Assembly (NCBI RefSeq): GCF_000619885.1
Contig: NZ_KK211040.1
Span: 1 to 64,000, forward strand
DNA: 64,000 nucleotides
Direction: 5' to 3'
Source of the DNA: Balneatrix alpica DSM 16621
Lineage (GTDB): Bacteria > Pseudomonadota > Gammaproteobacteria > Pseudomonadales > Balneatricaceae
The notes below the pieces were generated by a model, which was not told the origin of the DNA, ran no database searches, and worked only from the letters and a program-made list of their open reading frames with translations. Positions 44,137-53,655 of the stretch are shown in pieces (the stretch's first letter is position 1; each line of letters begins with the position of its first letter). A program made the position numbers and the translations under genes.

Positions 44137-44802
44137 CTACTGGAAGCGATAGCCCTGACCATGGGCGGTTTGCAGCCGATCCGCAGGCACACCCAGCTCA
44201 ATCAACTTGCGCCGTACCCGGCTTAGGTGCATATCAAGGCTACGGTCAAAACTACAGTAGTGCTTCTGCAACACCTGTTCGGACAGATAACTCTTACTGA
44301 GTACCTGTCCCGGATGCTCAACCAAAACCTGCAGTAAGCGAAATTGGGTAGGGGTCAGACTGGTCTCAGCGGCACCATAACGCACCTGATACAAACGCTT
44401 GTCCAGTTGCAGGCGCTGATTACACGGAGCAGGTCCTGACGCTTGCCAGCGTAACCAGGCCTGAATACGCAGGGCACATTCCTGTGGGTGGAAGGGAGCT
44501 GTCAATACCTCAACTGCCCCTTGCTGCAATAGCTGAATACGTTCTTCCGTACCTCCCGTTTCGAGTAGAACCACCAATGGGCACCCCGCCTGCTGCGGTC
44601 CCTGACTCCACTCTCGCCATTGACTGGCCTGGGCCAGGGCTAATACGCATAGCCCGGCCCCCTCCACCAGGGTATGGCGAGGACGACGCTGGCAGTCATA
44701 CCCCCACTGACTCAATTGACGCTGTAATGGCTCAATCGTTTGACTGGCGTAGGGCGACTCCAACAACCACACCAGCCCCTGGTTTTGTCTTTGCTCTGCC
44801 AT
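44137..44802 (-). CDS. OmpR/PhoB-type winged-helix regulator with degenerate receiver domain
   Basis: The 221-residue protein has a receiver-like N-terminal half (1-115) without phosphorylation residues. The acidic pair at the first strand is LLES, the phospho-acceptor strand reads LCVLALAQAS with no Asp, and the conserved Lys position is TAPF. The C-terminal half (125-220) is a Trans_reg_C domain with LTPTQFRLLQVLVEHPGQVLS. No histidine kinase is nearby. It may control the siderophore cluster in a phosphorylation-independent way. It lies between the TonB receptor and the biosynthesis operon and has its own Fur-like site. Confidence 0.85.
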   Translation of the reverse strand: MAEQRQNQGLVWLLESPYASQTIEPLQRQLSQWGYDCQRRPRHTLVEGAGLCVLALAQASQWREWSQGPQQAGCPLVVLLETGGTEERIQLLQQGAVEVLTAPFHPQECALRIQAWLRWQASGPAPCNQRLQLDKRLYQVRYGAAETSLTPTQFRLLQVLVEHPGQVLSKSYLSEQVLQKHYCSFDRSLDMHLSRVRRKLIELGVPADRLQTAHGQGYRFQ

Positions 44803-44831
44803 GGCTAACTTTCCGTAGCTGTCATGATCAT

Positions 44832-44852
44832 ATCAATAATCATTCTCATTCG
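44832..44852 (-). promoter_or_regulatory. Fur-box-like site upstream of the winged-helix regulator
   Basis: On the minus strand CGAATGAGAATGATTATTGAT contains two to three GATAAT-like hexamers (GAGAAT-GATTAT-TGATAT). It lies 30-50 bases before the regulator ATG. Confidence 0.6.
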
Positions 44853-44917
44853 AATTGCGACCTGCATCTTAATTCGATCTACGTAAATCGCCACCTTCTT
44901 TACACTTGTTACACTCC

Positions 44918-45754
44918 TTAGGCCGATTGACGCCGTACTGGCGCCTGCAGGGCTTGCAATTGACGTAAGTCCTCTGCCAATACCTGCTGTACCTGAGGAC
45001 CAAACCACTCCAACGACACCTCTACCCGGCCATCCCCTAACAAAGGGGCGAGAAAGTGACGATAGTCCACCACCCCCTCAAATAGCGGCACCATACCCTG
45101 ACGACTTCCCGCCGCCGCATAAACATTGGCGGGACTAAACACACTCAGGTATTGCGCCGCACTGATATTCTTCAGGTGAAAATGGGCTACCCAGGGGGCA
45201 AGACGCCGGTACCACTGTAATGGGTCACCGCCCCCCTCCCACACATGCAGGGTGTCGAAGTTGATACGCAGGGCAGGATGGTTGACTTCTTCCAACAGTC
45301 GCAGAGTCGCCTCACCGCTATCAGCCAGGGTATGGGGGTGGGTTTCCACCAGCAGTAGCAAACCCTGCTCAGCCATCATTTGTGCCACTTCGGCCAGGCG
45401 CTGGGTCCAACGCTGACGCTCTGCCTCTGACACCTCGGCACTGCCCTTATTACCGGAAAAAGTACGCACCTTGGGCGCTTGCCAATGGCGCGCCAGTTTC
45501 GCCAGAGCCAAGGCCTGAGCCTCCAACTGTGCCGCCGGGGCATTCAGATCCAGATAATCACTCAGCATCGGCACCCGTAGCTGGTACTGGCTCAACCAGC
45601 CCCCCTGTAACTGCGGTGAGGATTCGTACAGATGGCGGGCGTGAATGCCCCATAATTCAATGCCAGCAAAGCCCTGTTGCTGCGCCCAGGGGGCAAGCTG
45701 CTGCAGCGATAACAGATGATGACGAAAACTGATGGTGCAAAGATGAACCTGCAT
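44918..45754 (-). CDS. asbF: 3-dehydroshikimate dehydratase, AsbF type (petrobactin 3,4-DHB supply)
   Basis: The 278-residue TIM-barrel (sugar isomerase/endonuclease IV superfamily) matches AsbF in length and context. It turns 3-dehydroshikimate into 3,4-dihydroxybenzoate, the catechol of petrobactin. Metal ligands are visible in LLVETHPHTLADSG, INFDTLHVWEGGGD, FHLKNIS and SLEWFGPQ. The ATG at 45754 overlaps the upstream stop by one base (TGATG) with GGAGG before it; the longer frame would add a Gly/Cys-rich tail. It is the last gene of the asb operon. Confidence 0.9.
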   Translation of the reverse strand: MQVHLCTISFRHHLLSLQQLAPWAQQQGFAGIELWGIHARHLYESSPQLQGGWLSQYQLRVPMLSDYLDLNAPAAQLEAQALALAKLARHWQAPKVRTFSGNKGSAEVSEAERQRWTQRLAEVAQMMAEQGLLLLVETHPHTLADSGEATLRLLEEVNHPALRINFDTLHVWEGGGDPLQWYRRLAPWVAHFHLKNISAAQYLSVFSPANVYAAAGSRQGMVPLFEGVVDYRHFLAPLLGDGRVEVSLEWFGPQVQQVLAEDLRQLQALQAPVRRQSA

Positions 45755-47016
45755 CAGGCCACCTCCGCCACAGGGGCATCCAACTGCTGTTGCTGACACC
45801 AAGCCTGGTAGGCCTGGTAGAGACAGGTTTTAATTTGCTGCTCTTGCAGCAACATCTGGCGCAGCAAGGCATGGATTTGCTGATACAGCTCCTCACTGGG
45901 ACTTTCTGCCAGCTTGATGGCCAGATAGTGCAGCCGTTTGAAGGCCTGCACCAAGGCTTCGATCTGCTCACAGTGCTGTTCAAACTCCGCCATATCCCGG
46001 CCTAATGCCCGCCAAAAGTAGGCAAAGCCATGCTCATAGGCATATTTGCGTACGCAGATCACCGGCAGCTCACGCAGGGCAAAGCCCAGCTGCGCCAGCG
46101 GCCAACGCCCCTGCCAGTGCCCACTAATAACCTCACGCATGGCCTCTGTCAGGGGTTGCTGCCAGGTAAAACCCTCGACGAAATAAGCGGCAATATCAGC
46201 CACTTGAGGGGCACGCAGGTTTGCCCGGTCAAAGTGAAAGCCCCCTGCGACACTCGGCTGCAGAATCGCCTGACGTATCTGCGCCCGAGGTAATCTGCCC
46301 TGCCAACGGAAGTCCGGGTCCAACATTAACCAGGTGTCGGGGTCTTCCGTCTGCTCCAGCATGACGTAATGGGGAAAGGGGTTCTGGTTGAACTTGTTCT
46401 CACGCTCCGGCAGGTGGTACAGATCCAGCATCACCATCACCGACTCCGTCGGACTGCGTGCCGCCAGCAAGGCCTCCATCTTGGCCAGGTTTTGCTCCTG
46501 ACTAAGGGCAGGCTCATACCACTGTTTGACCTCCACGCCATAAAGACGCTCAAACCAGCGGCAATAGCCCTGATGATTCAAACTGGCATGGTGATAGTTC
46601 AAGGCTCCCTGCTCATTAATGGCAAAATCACCATCCCAGAGGCCAAAATAAAAGGGACGCTGATCCCCCGCCGCGGCCTTCACTGCCGCACTCAGGCAAC
46701 TCACCACACAGTGCACCTTAATATCGTCATACTCTTCCGTAACGACCTCGCTGGCAGGCTGCTGCGGTGCCGCCAGCAACTGAGCCAACTGCTGCACCGT
46801 CACCAGCTGCTCTTTATTCAAGGCACTGTCAGGCACACTCAACCCCCACTCCAGTTCCAGATGCACCAGCAACTGCATCAACAGCACAGAATCCAGATAC
46901 AGATCCTGATTCAAGCGCGCCTGCGGATGGAAACGCTGGGCATGGGGGTAAGCCATGCTCACCTTGAGCACCTGCTCAATGGCATGCACGATCTCGGCTT
47001 GACTCATCTGCTGCAT
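45754..47016 (-). CDS. fused aryl carrier protein plus AsbE-type condensation protein (AsbD-AsbE)
   Basis: This single 420-residue protein combines two asb functions. Residues 1-85 are an acyl-carrier domain with LYLDSVLLMQLLVHLE, the Ser taking 4'-phosphopantetheine (AsbD role). Residues 95-420 correspond to AsbE, which transfers 3,4-dihydroxybenzoate from the carrier to the polyamine arms. The linker is about ten residues (QQPASEVVTEE). In Bacillus these are two genes. The start overlaps the asbC stop (TAATG) with AGGAGG seven bases upstream. Identity of the AsbE part is by position and length more than by motifs. Confidence 0.82.
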   Translation of the reverse strand: MQQMSQAEIVHAIEQVLKVSMAYPHAQRFHPQARLNQDLYLDSVLLMQLLVHLELEWGLSVPDSALNKEQLVTVQQLAQLLAAPQQPASEVVTEEYDDIKVHCVVSCLSAAVKAAAGDQRPFYFGLWDGDFAINEQGALNYHHASLNHQGYCRWFERLYGVEVKQWYEPALSQEQNLAKMEALLAARSPTESVMVMLDLYHLPERENKFNQNPFPHYVMLEQTEDPDTWLMLDPDFRWQGRLPRAQIRQAILQPSVAGGFHFDRANLRAPQVADIAAYFVEGFTWQQPLTEAMREVISGHWQGRWPLAQLGFALRELPVICVRKYAYEHGFAYFWRALGRDMAEFEQHCEQIEALVQAFKRLHYLAIKLAESPSEELYQQIHALLRQMLLQEQQIKTCLYQAYQAWCQQQQLDAPVAEVA

Positions 47017-48275
47017 TAGCCGGCCTCCTGCATAGACTGCATTCCTAGCGCATATACCTGGGCTAGCTGGCGCCGGTTAATCTTGCCATTGGCCTGGCGC
47101 GGCAGCGCCATCACCGCCTGCACCTCCAGGGGGATTTGATAGGGAGCCAGCCGTGGCTGACACCAGGCCCGTACCTGTTCCCATTGCACCGCCCCCACCA
47201 CTAGGGCACAGACCCGTTCCCCACTAAAAGGGTCGGGGCGCTTGAAGACCACTGCATCCTCCACCCCCGGCATGGCCATCAATACCGCCTCAACTTCCTG
47301 GGGGTAAACATTGAGCCCCGCCACAATAATGGTGTCGTCCTGACGGGCAACGAAGTGCAACCGCCCCTGCTCATCGAAGTAGCCTAAATCCTGGGTCGCC
47401 ACCTCGCCCTCATCCCGCAACACACGGATTTCCTGCGGCTGCTGTGGGCTACCGGCCTGCACCTGTAAATGGGGTAAAGGCAAGCCCAGAGTGCTGGCCT
47501 GCTGGGTGTCACGGCTGATGGCAATACAACCGGCCTCAGAACAGCCATACTGCTGGAACAGGTAATCACAGCGCTGCCGCAACAGCTGGAACCAGGGTTC
47601 AGGCAACAGGGTGCCTGAGCTCATCACCGCATGCAGACGCTGCCCCGGGGGCAATAAACGGGCCAGGGTATGCAGCATCGCCGGGGAGGAATACAGCAAT
47701 GGCTGCGACAAACTCAGCATCTGCTTCAGCACAAACTTGGGGTTAGTGGTATTCAGCACATAGGGCTGCTGACCACGGGCCAGTGCCACTAAAAAGCCGG
47801 CAATCAGGCCATAGGAGTGGCTAACCGGACAGGCTAGCAGCGGCGTCATTTGCGCGGGCTCCGGAAAATGCTGGATATAGGCTGCCACCTCCTGTGCAAT
47901 GCTCTGCCAGCTTCGGGCAATACACTTGGGCTCACCGGTGGTGCCTGAACTCATTTGTAGCAGGCAACCCGCTGGCGCCAGCTGCTCCACTTCCACCCTC
48001 TGCCAGTTTTGCCACTCCTGCCAGATCAGGGCATTACAACCCGCTCGCTGCGCCAGTCGCTGCGCTGCCTCCCAAGGCGTATCAGGGTGAATAGGCAATA
48101 CCGTGCCGCCCTGGTCACGGATGTACAGCAGCAGGGCCAGCCAATGGCGGGTATCCGTTAGGCAAACGGCTACCCGCCAGGACTGCAGATCTTGTAACTG
48201 GGGATGTTGAGCAAACATAGCCTGCCAGGCCTGCACAGTGTCCTGACTGACCCACTCTTCATTGAGATAAAACAT
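47016..48275 (-). CDS. asbC: 3,4-dihydroxybenzoate-AMP ligase, AsbC type
   Basis: The 419-residue adenylate-forming enzyme has the P-loop-like A3 motif QMSSGTTGEPKCIARSW (near 110), an A5-like CGSE-type region (QQYGCSEAGCI) and a C-terminal Lys in RQANGKINRRQLAQV. It would activate 3,4-dihydroxybenzoate and load it on the carrier domain encoded next. It begins five bases after asbB and overlaps the next gene by one base. Confidence 0.88.
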   Translation of the reverse strand: MFYLNEEWVSQDTVQAWQAMFAQHPQLQDLQSWRVAVCLTDTRHWLALLLYIRDQGGTVLPIHPDTPWEAAQRLAQRAGCNALIWQEWQNWQRVEVEQLAPAGCLLQMSSGTTGEPKCIARSWQSIAQEVAAYIQHFPEPAQMTPLLACPVSHSYGLIAGFLVALARGQQPYVLNTTNPKFVLKQMLSLSQPLLYSSPAMLHTLARLLPPGQRLHAVMSSGTLLPEPWFQLLRQRCDYLFQQYGCSEAGCIAISRDTQQASTLGLPLPHLQVQAGSPQQPQEIRVLRDEGEVATQDLGYFDEQGRLHFVARQDDTIIVAGLNVYPQEVEAVLMAMPGVEDAVVFKRPDPFSGERVCALVVGAVQWEQVRAWCQPRLAPYQIPLEVQAVMALPRQANGKINRRQLAQVYALGMQSMQEAG

Positions 48276-48280
48276 AGGGC

Positions 48281-50068
48281 TTAACGACCATTCACGATAA
48301 AGGGAAATAAAGAAGGGGCGGCCTCGGCTGCACGCCCGTTGCCCAGGGCCTGCTGCTGAGGTGCCAGTGCATTGGGCACCAAACGATGTCGCTCCTGCGC
48401 CGGATCTGCGCTGAGCTTACGGCTGAGCAAGGCCTCAACCTGGATCCACTGCGCCTGCCAGCCTAGTTGCTGCTGACGCTGCTGCATGCCGTGCTCCTCG
48501 GCATAGCGCTGCAGACGCGTTGCCACCTGCCGCCAGAAATGGCTTTCCGGCCACTGATAACAGCGCTCCAGCAAGGCGGAGAGCTCGCTGAGGTTGAAGA
48601 CAAACAGGGTATCCATCACCAGCTCTCGCAATGCTTCCAGGGATTCCATCCAGTAGTACTGGTTAGGTTGCCCTTGCCGATAGGCTGGCTCGATCTGATA
48701 AAAATCCGGCAGCAGCTGTGGCTGAGCGACAAAATCTGTCACGTACTCCAGGCTCTCGTGGAAATCCCTTACCAGCAGACGACAGGGCCAGCCGTCGCGA
48801 TGCACTAGCACCAAATTCTGACCATGGGCTTCCAGGGCGATGCCCTGCCCCACCAGCAGATGCCAAATCGGCATCACTACTACTTCCAACAGCTGCTGCA
48901 ACCAGGGCTGCAAACCGTATTGGTCAATCCAGGGGGCGATAAAAGCACTGCCATCTGCTTCCAGCAGCATCAAGGCATTGAGCGGACAGGCCTGCTCCCC
49001 AGGCTGCAAGGCAGAGGCCACACTGTCCCGTAGCAACACCGCAATTTGGCCCTGAGTGATCTCATTTGCCTGCCAACGCTGGCCACCAAACTCATGCAGT
49101 AACCCTAAGGGATAGCGTTGCTGCAACAGTGGATCACTGTCGATCACTTGCTGCAGCCACTGACTAAGCCAGGCGGCGGTCGTCAGCCCCAGTGGCTCCA
49201 AAGTGCGCAGCGAAGAGGTATTCACCAGATTCAAGGGCAGCTTGATATCTGCCGCCAGGGGGCGATCCAGATTGAACAGGGTACGGAGCGATTGGCTGGG
49301 CAAATAGCGATCGCCAGCCGCTCCTAGCCAATAGCCATCCCGCCCATCCTGCGGCAGGCTGCCCTGCTGCTGACAATAACGCCGCTGCCAGGGATGAATC
49401 GGCATCAGGCTATAGTGCTGCCAATCCCCTCCCTGCTGCTGTAAACGCTGGCTGAGCAACTGCCAGGTCGCCTCACCTAGCTGCGTTTGCCAAAATTCCG
49501 CTGCCGTGCAGCCCAGTTGATGGCGTACCTGCTGCTGCGGTAAAGCCAGCCATTCCAGCTGCACGCTGGGTTGAGCCTCAGGGCCATAGGCAAGATGATC
49601 CGCCTCACTAAAACCCGTGCGGGACTTAAAGCAGGGGTGGTAGGGATGCCCCTCATGCAGGGCCGCATCCAGACGGACGTAAGGCAACTGACGACGGGGC
49701 TGGGTCACATCCAACTGCTCATTGATGCGGCAAGCGGCCAAGGTTTGGCGCAGCTCCCGTTCCAGAGTAGGGCGCATCAGCCCTTCAATTTCTAACCAAC
49801 GCAGGGCCAGTTCCAGATCCAGCGGCTGCCAGCTATCGCCACGTCGATACTGGGCACTTTCACCCTGCAAGCGATAACGACCAAAGGCACCCCGGCGAGC
49901 ACGGATACGGCAGTCATAGCCTGCCAACGGCCAATGCCAGTAGGGGTAGTCCTGCTCCAGCTCGGTTAAGGGTTGCGGCTTTAGCCACCCCTCATAGAAC
50001 AAGGCAGCTAACAGCTGCCCCAACACCCGCTGGCTGGCACTGGCTTGCAGATAATCAGGCCACGGCAT
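48281..50068 (-). CDS. asbB: NRPS-independent siderophore synthetase, AsbB type
   Basis: This 595-residue IucA/IucC family enzyme contains the ATP/citrate motif GHPYHPCFKSRTGFSEAD (near 155) and, in the second half, the FhuF-like transport-domain region (HGQNLVLVHRDGWP). ATG 50068 has CAGGAG seven bases upstream and overlaps asbA by 14 bases. In petrobactin synthesis AsbB adds the second polyamine arm to citrate. Confidence 0.9.
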   Translation of the reverse strand: MPWPDYLQASASQRVLGQLLAALFYEGWLKPQPLTELEQDYPYWHWPLAGYDCRIRARRGAFGRYRLQGESAQYRRGDSWQPLDLELALRWLEIEGLMRPTLERELRQTLAACRINEQLDVTQPRRQLPYVRLDAALHEGHPYHPCFKSRTGFSEADHLAYGPEAQPSVQLEWLALPQQQVRHQLGCTAAEFWQTQLGEATWQLLSQRLQQQGGDWQHYSLMPIHPWQRRYCQQQGSLPQDGRDGYWLGAAGDRYLPSQSLRTLFNLDRPLAADIKLPLNLVNTSSLRTLEPLGLTTAAWLSQWLQQVIDSDPLLQQRYPLGLLHEFGGQRWQANEITQGQIAVLLRDSVASALQPGEQACPLNALMLLEADGSAFIAPWIDQYGLQPWLQQLLEVVVMPIWHLLVGQGIALEAHGQNLVLVHRDGWPCRLLVRDFHESLEYVTDFVAQPQLLPDFYQIEPAYRQGQPNQYYWMESLEALRELVMDTLFVFNLSELSALLERCYQWPESHFWRQVATRLQRYAEEHGMQQRQQQLGWQAQWIQVEALLSRKLSADPAQERHRLVPNALAPQQQALGNGRAAEAAPSLFPFIVNGR

Positions 50069-51848
50069 AGTCAGGCTCCTGTAACGCCACCACTTCAGCC
50101 AGTAGCAGGGGGTTATCAATCAGGCTATAAACCGCCTGCTCATTGCTGGCCTCCAGCTCATCCACATCGTAGAGACGGGTCAGCAGGTTACCCTTGGCAG
50201 GAATCTGTTGATGGCTCAGCAAATAATCAATAAAACTGCGCCCCAACGTCCCCAGGGATGGACGCAGACGGCTCAGAGAGCGCACCACCAGACTCAGGGC
50301 ATAGGCCTCATCCAGCAGCTGGTCATTGCCCAGACGACTCATCAAGCCACCCAACTGGTTAATCAACAGGTAGTAAGCAAAGCGCTGCTGAATTTGTTCA
50401 TCACTGAAAAACAGCGCCGGTATCTGCTCAATGCCGGGCACCAGGGCACAAATCCGCGCCTGTTGGCTCTGGCTCAGGTAATAACCCTGGTTGTCACGGT
50501 AGTAATAACAGCTGGGATAGCCCTGGCTGACATCGACCAGCGAGTTCTGCTGATGGGCTTCCAACGCCAGCCCTTCATCACTGTAAAGGCTAATCAGGGG
50601 GATAAAGCTGATCTGCAAATAGCGCTCCAACCACTGACTGGCGACCTGCTCTAACGACCGCCCTTCGCGCTCTGCCAGCTGTGACAGCAGGATCGCCAAG
50701 GCCGAAGCCTGCCCCGGTAACGGGTCAGCACAGAGCGCCGCCAAGGTAATCACCCCCTTATCCTCCGGCGTAAACGGATTTTCACGGAAGATCACCTCAA
50801 AACCGCTTTCGGCCCGTCCTGCAATCTTTAAGGTCAGGTAGGCGGGGTCCGCCAGTAAACGCAGGCTGGGATAACGGCTTAGGGCGGCGCTACGATCCAG
50901 CAACTGTTGCATGGCCACCCCTGCTTCCAATTCATGGGCGCGATTGACTCGAACCGAGTTGGTCACTCGCACCGGAATCGAACACTTCAGCATCCAGGCG
51001 CAGTCCGCTGCATACAGGGTGCGTACCGAGGAGGTGGCACTGAACTCCCGGCCGAGCAGGCCGAGGGAACGCAAGCGCCCTTCCTGCAGCAGCGGTTGCA
51101 ACCAAGGCTGCTCTAGCAACCACTGCGCCTGTAACGGATGGACAGGTAACAGCCCCTCACCAGCGGCTAAATCCGGCTGATCCTCCCCGAGCAGATCCTC
51201 TACCAGCTGCGCCAATTGCACTCCAGGCAAACCGCCTTCCGCGATCAACTGACGCGGCGCAGCAAACCAATGCAACTGGAAGCGCCCCCCCAGCTCCGGG
51301 GCGTACAGTGATTGCTGCCAGTCCGCCATGCCCTGGCGGCTTTTGGGGGTGGGATGCAACCAGTGGCCGTAGACCAGCGATTGCTCCGCTTCGATAAAAC
51401 GCTGCTGGCTCGGGCAGGGGGTAGCGCGCTGCATGGCAGGCTGCAAGTAGGCCGCCATCATCTGCCAGGAATCCACCAGGCGATAGAGCATCTCCAACTC
51501 ACAGGCATGGGTATCCACCCCGCTGCCCTGCAAGTAACCACGATAGGCTTCCTGGGTAAGCAGCAATAAAGCGGTGAAGGGATTGAGTGGTCCCAGACGG
51601 GTTTCTTCACTCTCGCCCATTAATAGCCAGGCTTGACCAAAGCGATGACGGCCGGCCAGGGAGCGGTAATGCACCTCGACCCATAAACGGCCCTGGTGTT
51701 GTTTTAACGGCAACGCCAGATGCCAAAGCGGCCCTGATGACGGCGTGGTCTGCGGATACCACTGTCCCGGTTCCACTTCACGCACATAACAATTGAGGAA
51801 AGCCTGAAAAGAGGCTTCTTCTGCGATTTCTCTCGACGTAAGACTCAT
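50055..51848 (-). CDS. asbA: NRPS-independent siderophore synthetase, AsbA type
   Basis: The 597-residue IucA/IucC family synthetase has motif GHWLHPTPKSRQGM (near 160) and AHQQNSLVDVSQGYPSCYYYRD in the C-terminal half. It condenses citrate with spermidine in the first petrobactin step. ATG 51848 is chosen because AAGG lies about eight bases upstream. It is the first gene of the five-gene asbABC(DE)F operon, and a strong Fur box follows upstream in the divergent region. Confidence 0.9.
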   Translation of the reverse strand: MSLTSREIAEEASFQAFLNCYVREVEPGQWYPQTTPSSGPLWHLALPLKQHQGRLWVEVHYRSLAGRHRFGQAWLLMGESEETRLGPLNPFTALLLLTQEAYRGYLQGSGVDTHACELEMLYRLVDSWQMMAAYLQPAMQRATPCPSQQRFIEAEQSLVYGHWLHPTPKSRQGMADWQQSLYAPELGGRFQLHWFAAPRQLIAEGGLPGVQLAQLVEDLLGEDQPDLAAGEGLLPVHPLQAQWLLEQPWLQPLLQEGRLRSLGLLGREFSATSSVRTLYAADCAWMLKCSIPVRVTNSVRVNRAHELEAGVAMQQLLDRSAALSRYPSLRLLADPAYLTLKIAGRAESGFEVIFRENPFTPEDKGVITLAALCADPLPGQASALAILLSQLAEREGRSLEQVASQWLERYLQISFIPLISLYSDEGLALEAHQQNSLVDVSQGYPSCYYYRDNQGYYLSQSQQARICALVPGIEQIPALFFSDEQIQQRFAYYLLINQLGGLMSRLGNDQLLDEAYALSLVVRSLSRLRPSLGTLGRSFIDYLLSHQQIPAKGNLLTRLYDVDELEASNEQAVYSLIDNPLLLAEVVALQEPDYAVA

Positions 51849-52043
51849 GTCCCAACCTTTTGACATGGCAATGGCTGACAGTCGGAACATTCCGACGCGA
51901 CAGACTGAGAAAGCAGGGCAACTAGCATCCGGGCTAATCCCCTACCACCACCTTGGCGGCATCCTGCCAACCTGGCTCACGCCTGCAGCGCCGGCTGGGT
52001 TATCCTAACAAGCGTAAACAGGCTTGGCGGCCTACGACAAAAG

Positions 52044-52068
52044 AATGATAATGATAAAACTTATCATT
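52044..52068. promoter_or_regulatory. strong Fur box in the asbA/MATE divergent region
   Basis: AATGATAATGATAAAACTTATCATT contains two to three GATAAT-like units and a dyad, close to the 19-base Fur consensus. It can repress both asbA and the MATE gene when iron is plentiful. Confidence 0.85.
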
Positions 52069-52104
52069 TAAATTAAAGTTACATTTTTTACACTCACAGG
52101 CCCT

Positions 52105-53481
52105 ATGACAGCTACCTCGCACAATCCCGTTTTAACTTCCGCCCCCCTACCCTTGTTTTTACGCTATGCCAGCAGCGCCAGCTTGGCCCTCTTGGCGATC
52201 AGCAGCGCTACCCTGGTTGATGGGTTGGTGGTGGGACAGGTATTGGGCAGTGAGGCAATGGCCGCCATCACCTTGCTTATCCCCTACTTTACCCTGGTGT
52301 TTTCGCTAGCCTTGGCGCTGGCCATTGGCGGCAGCGTACGGGCCAGCCATTTGCTGGGTCAGGGCAAAACCCAGCAAGCCAGTGCCTTACTGACGGCTGC
52401 CCTGCTGGCCGTACTGCTGTTGACCCTGGGCAATCTCGCCTTGATCAGCTGGCAGATGCCACAACTGTTTAAGCTGCTGGGTGCCCCCACCGCACTGCAG
52501 CCGTTAATGCAGCCCTATCTGCAAGTCATGCTCTGGGCCATGCTGCTGCAGCTCTTTACTCTGGTGCTCTACTACTTTGTCCGCGCTGATCAACATGGTC
52601 GCCGCGCCACTCAAGCACTGGTCGTAGGGGCCTGTGCCAATATGCTGCTGGATGTCCTCTTCGTCGGCGTCTGGCAAAGCGGTTTAGCAGGCGCTGCCTG
52701 GGCCACGCTGCTGGCCCAGGTGTTACAACTGGCGGTTTTACTCACCTATTGGCGCAGCCCCCGCCGCCAATTACGCCTGCCACAACCCCCTGCCTGGCGA
52801 GAGTTAGGCCAGGGTATACGTAACGGCTTATCTGAATTGGTGAATGAACTCTCGGTTGGCCTGGTACTCTGGCTGATTAATGCCGAGTTATTACGGCAAA
52901 GCGGCAGCGACGGGGTGGCGGCCTTTACCTTGGTGAATTACGTGATTTTTGTCGGGCTGATGAGTTACTACGGTATTGTCGATGCCCTGCATCCCTTAGT
53001 CGGACAAAATGCCGGCGCCCAACGCTGGGCCCGGGTGCGAAGCTTTATTGGCATTGCGGCGGTACTGATCGCCAGCCTCAGCCTGCTGTTGATCGCGCTG
53101 CTGCTAGGTGGAGGGCATTGGCTCAGCCGGCTGTTTCTCCCGCAAGGCTCCGCCGAGGTACAAAGCCTGACCCTGAGTTTTATCCAGATTCTCTGGCCGA
53201 TCTTTGTCTTTAATGGCTTTAATGTGCTGGTTTCCGCCAGCCTGACGGCGCTGGAACACGCCTGGGCCTCCCTGACCATTGCCCTCAGCCGTGGTCTGGT
53301 TCTACCGGTGCTGTTTTTGCTCGGCTTACCGCTGTATTGGCCAGAACTGCCGTTTTTGCTGGCGCTTCCATTAGCAGAGATGCTGACCAGCCTGCTGGCT
53401 ATCCTACTGCTGTGGCTGAGCCGCTCCTCCTTGCCGCCACTCTATCGAACCACTCGCACCGCCACGCTGTCGGATGGGTAA
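52105..53481 (+). CDS. MATE family efflux transporter, likely siderophore exporter
   Basis: The 458-residue inner-membrane protein has twelve helices in two MATE halves; the first contains SATLVDGLVVGQVLGSEAMAAITLLIPY. It shares a Fur-box intergenic region with asbA, which points to export of the siderophore or of its precursors. Other MATE proteins move cationic drugs with sodium or protons. No conserved catalytic residue can decide this. Confidence 0.88.
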   Translation: MTATSHNPVLTSAPLPLFLRYASSASLALLAISSATLVDGLVVGQVLGSEAMAAITLLIPYFTLVFSLALALAIGGSVRASHLLGQGKTQQASALLTAALLAVLLLTLGNLALISWQMPQLFKLLGAPTALQPLMQPYLQVMLWAMLLQLFTLVLYYFVRADQHGRRATQALVVGACANMLLDVLFVGVWQSGLAGAAWATLLAQVLQLAVLLTYWRSPRRQLRLPQPPAWRELGQGIRNGLSELVNELSVGLVLWLINAELLRQSGSDGVAAFTLVNYVIFVGLMSYYGIVDALHPLVGQNAGAQRWARVRSFIGIAAVLIASLSLLLIALLLGGGHWLSRLFLPQGSAEVQSLTLSFIQILWPIFVFNGFNVLVSASLTALEHAWASLTIALSRGLVLPVLFLLGLPLYWPELPFLLALPLAEMLTSLLAILLLWLSRSSLPPLYRTTRTATLSDG

Positions 53482-53655
53482 GCCCCCTTTGGCAGAGTTA
53501 CGGCCGTATGTAGTTCCTTATCTTAGCCTCTAAAAATTAGGGGCTTACCCTAATAACAAACAGCATTGAGCAGTATTCTTCCTACTAATAATACTTTTCC
53601 CAGCTTTTCTTGCCGTGCTAGACTCCGCCGCCGTCCGCATCCTACCGCAGGAGAC

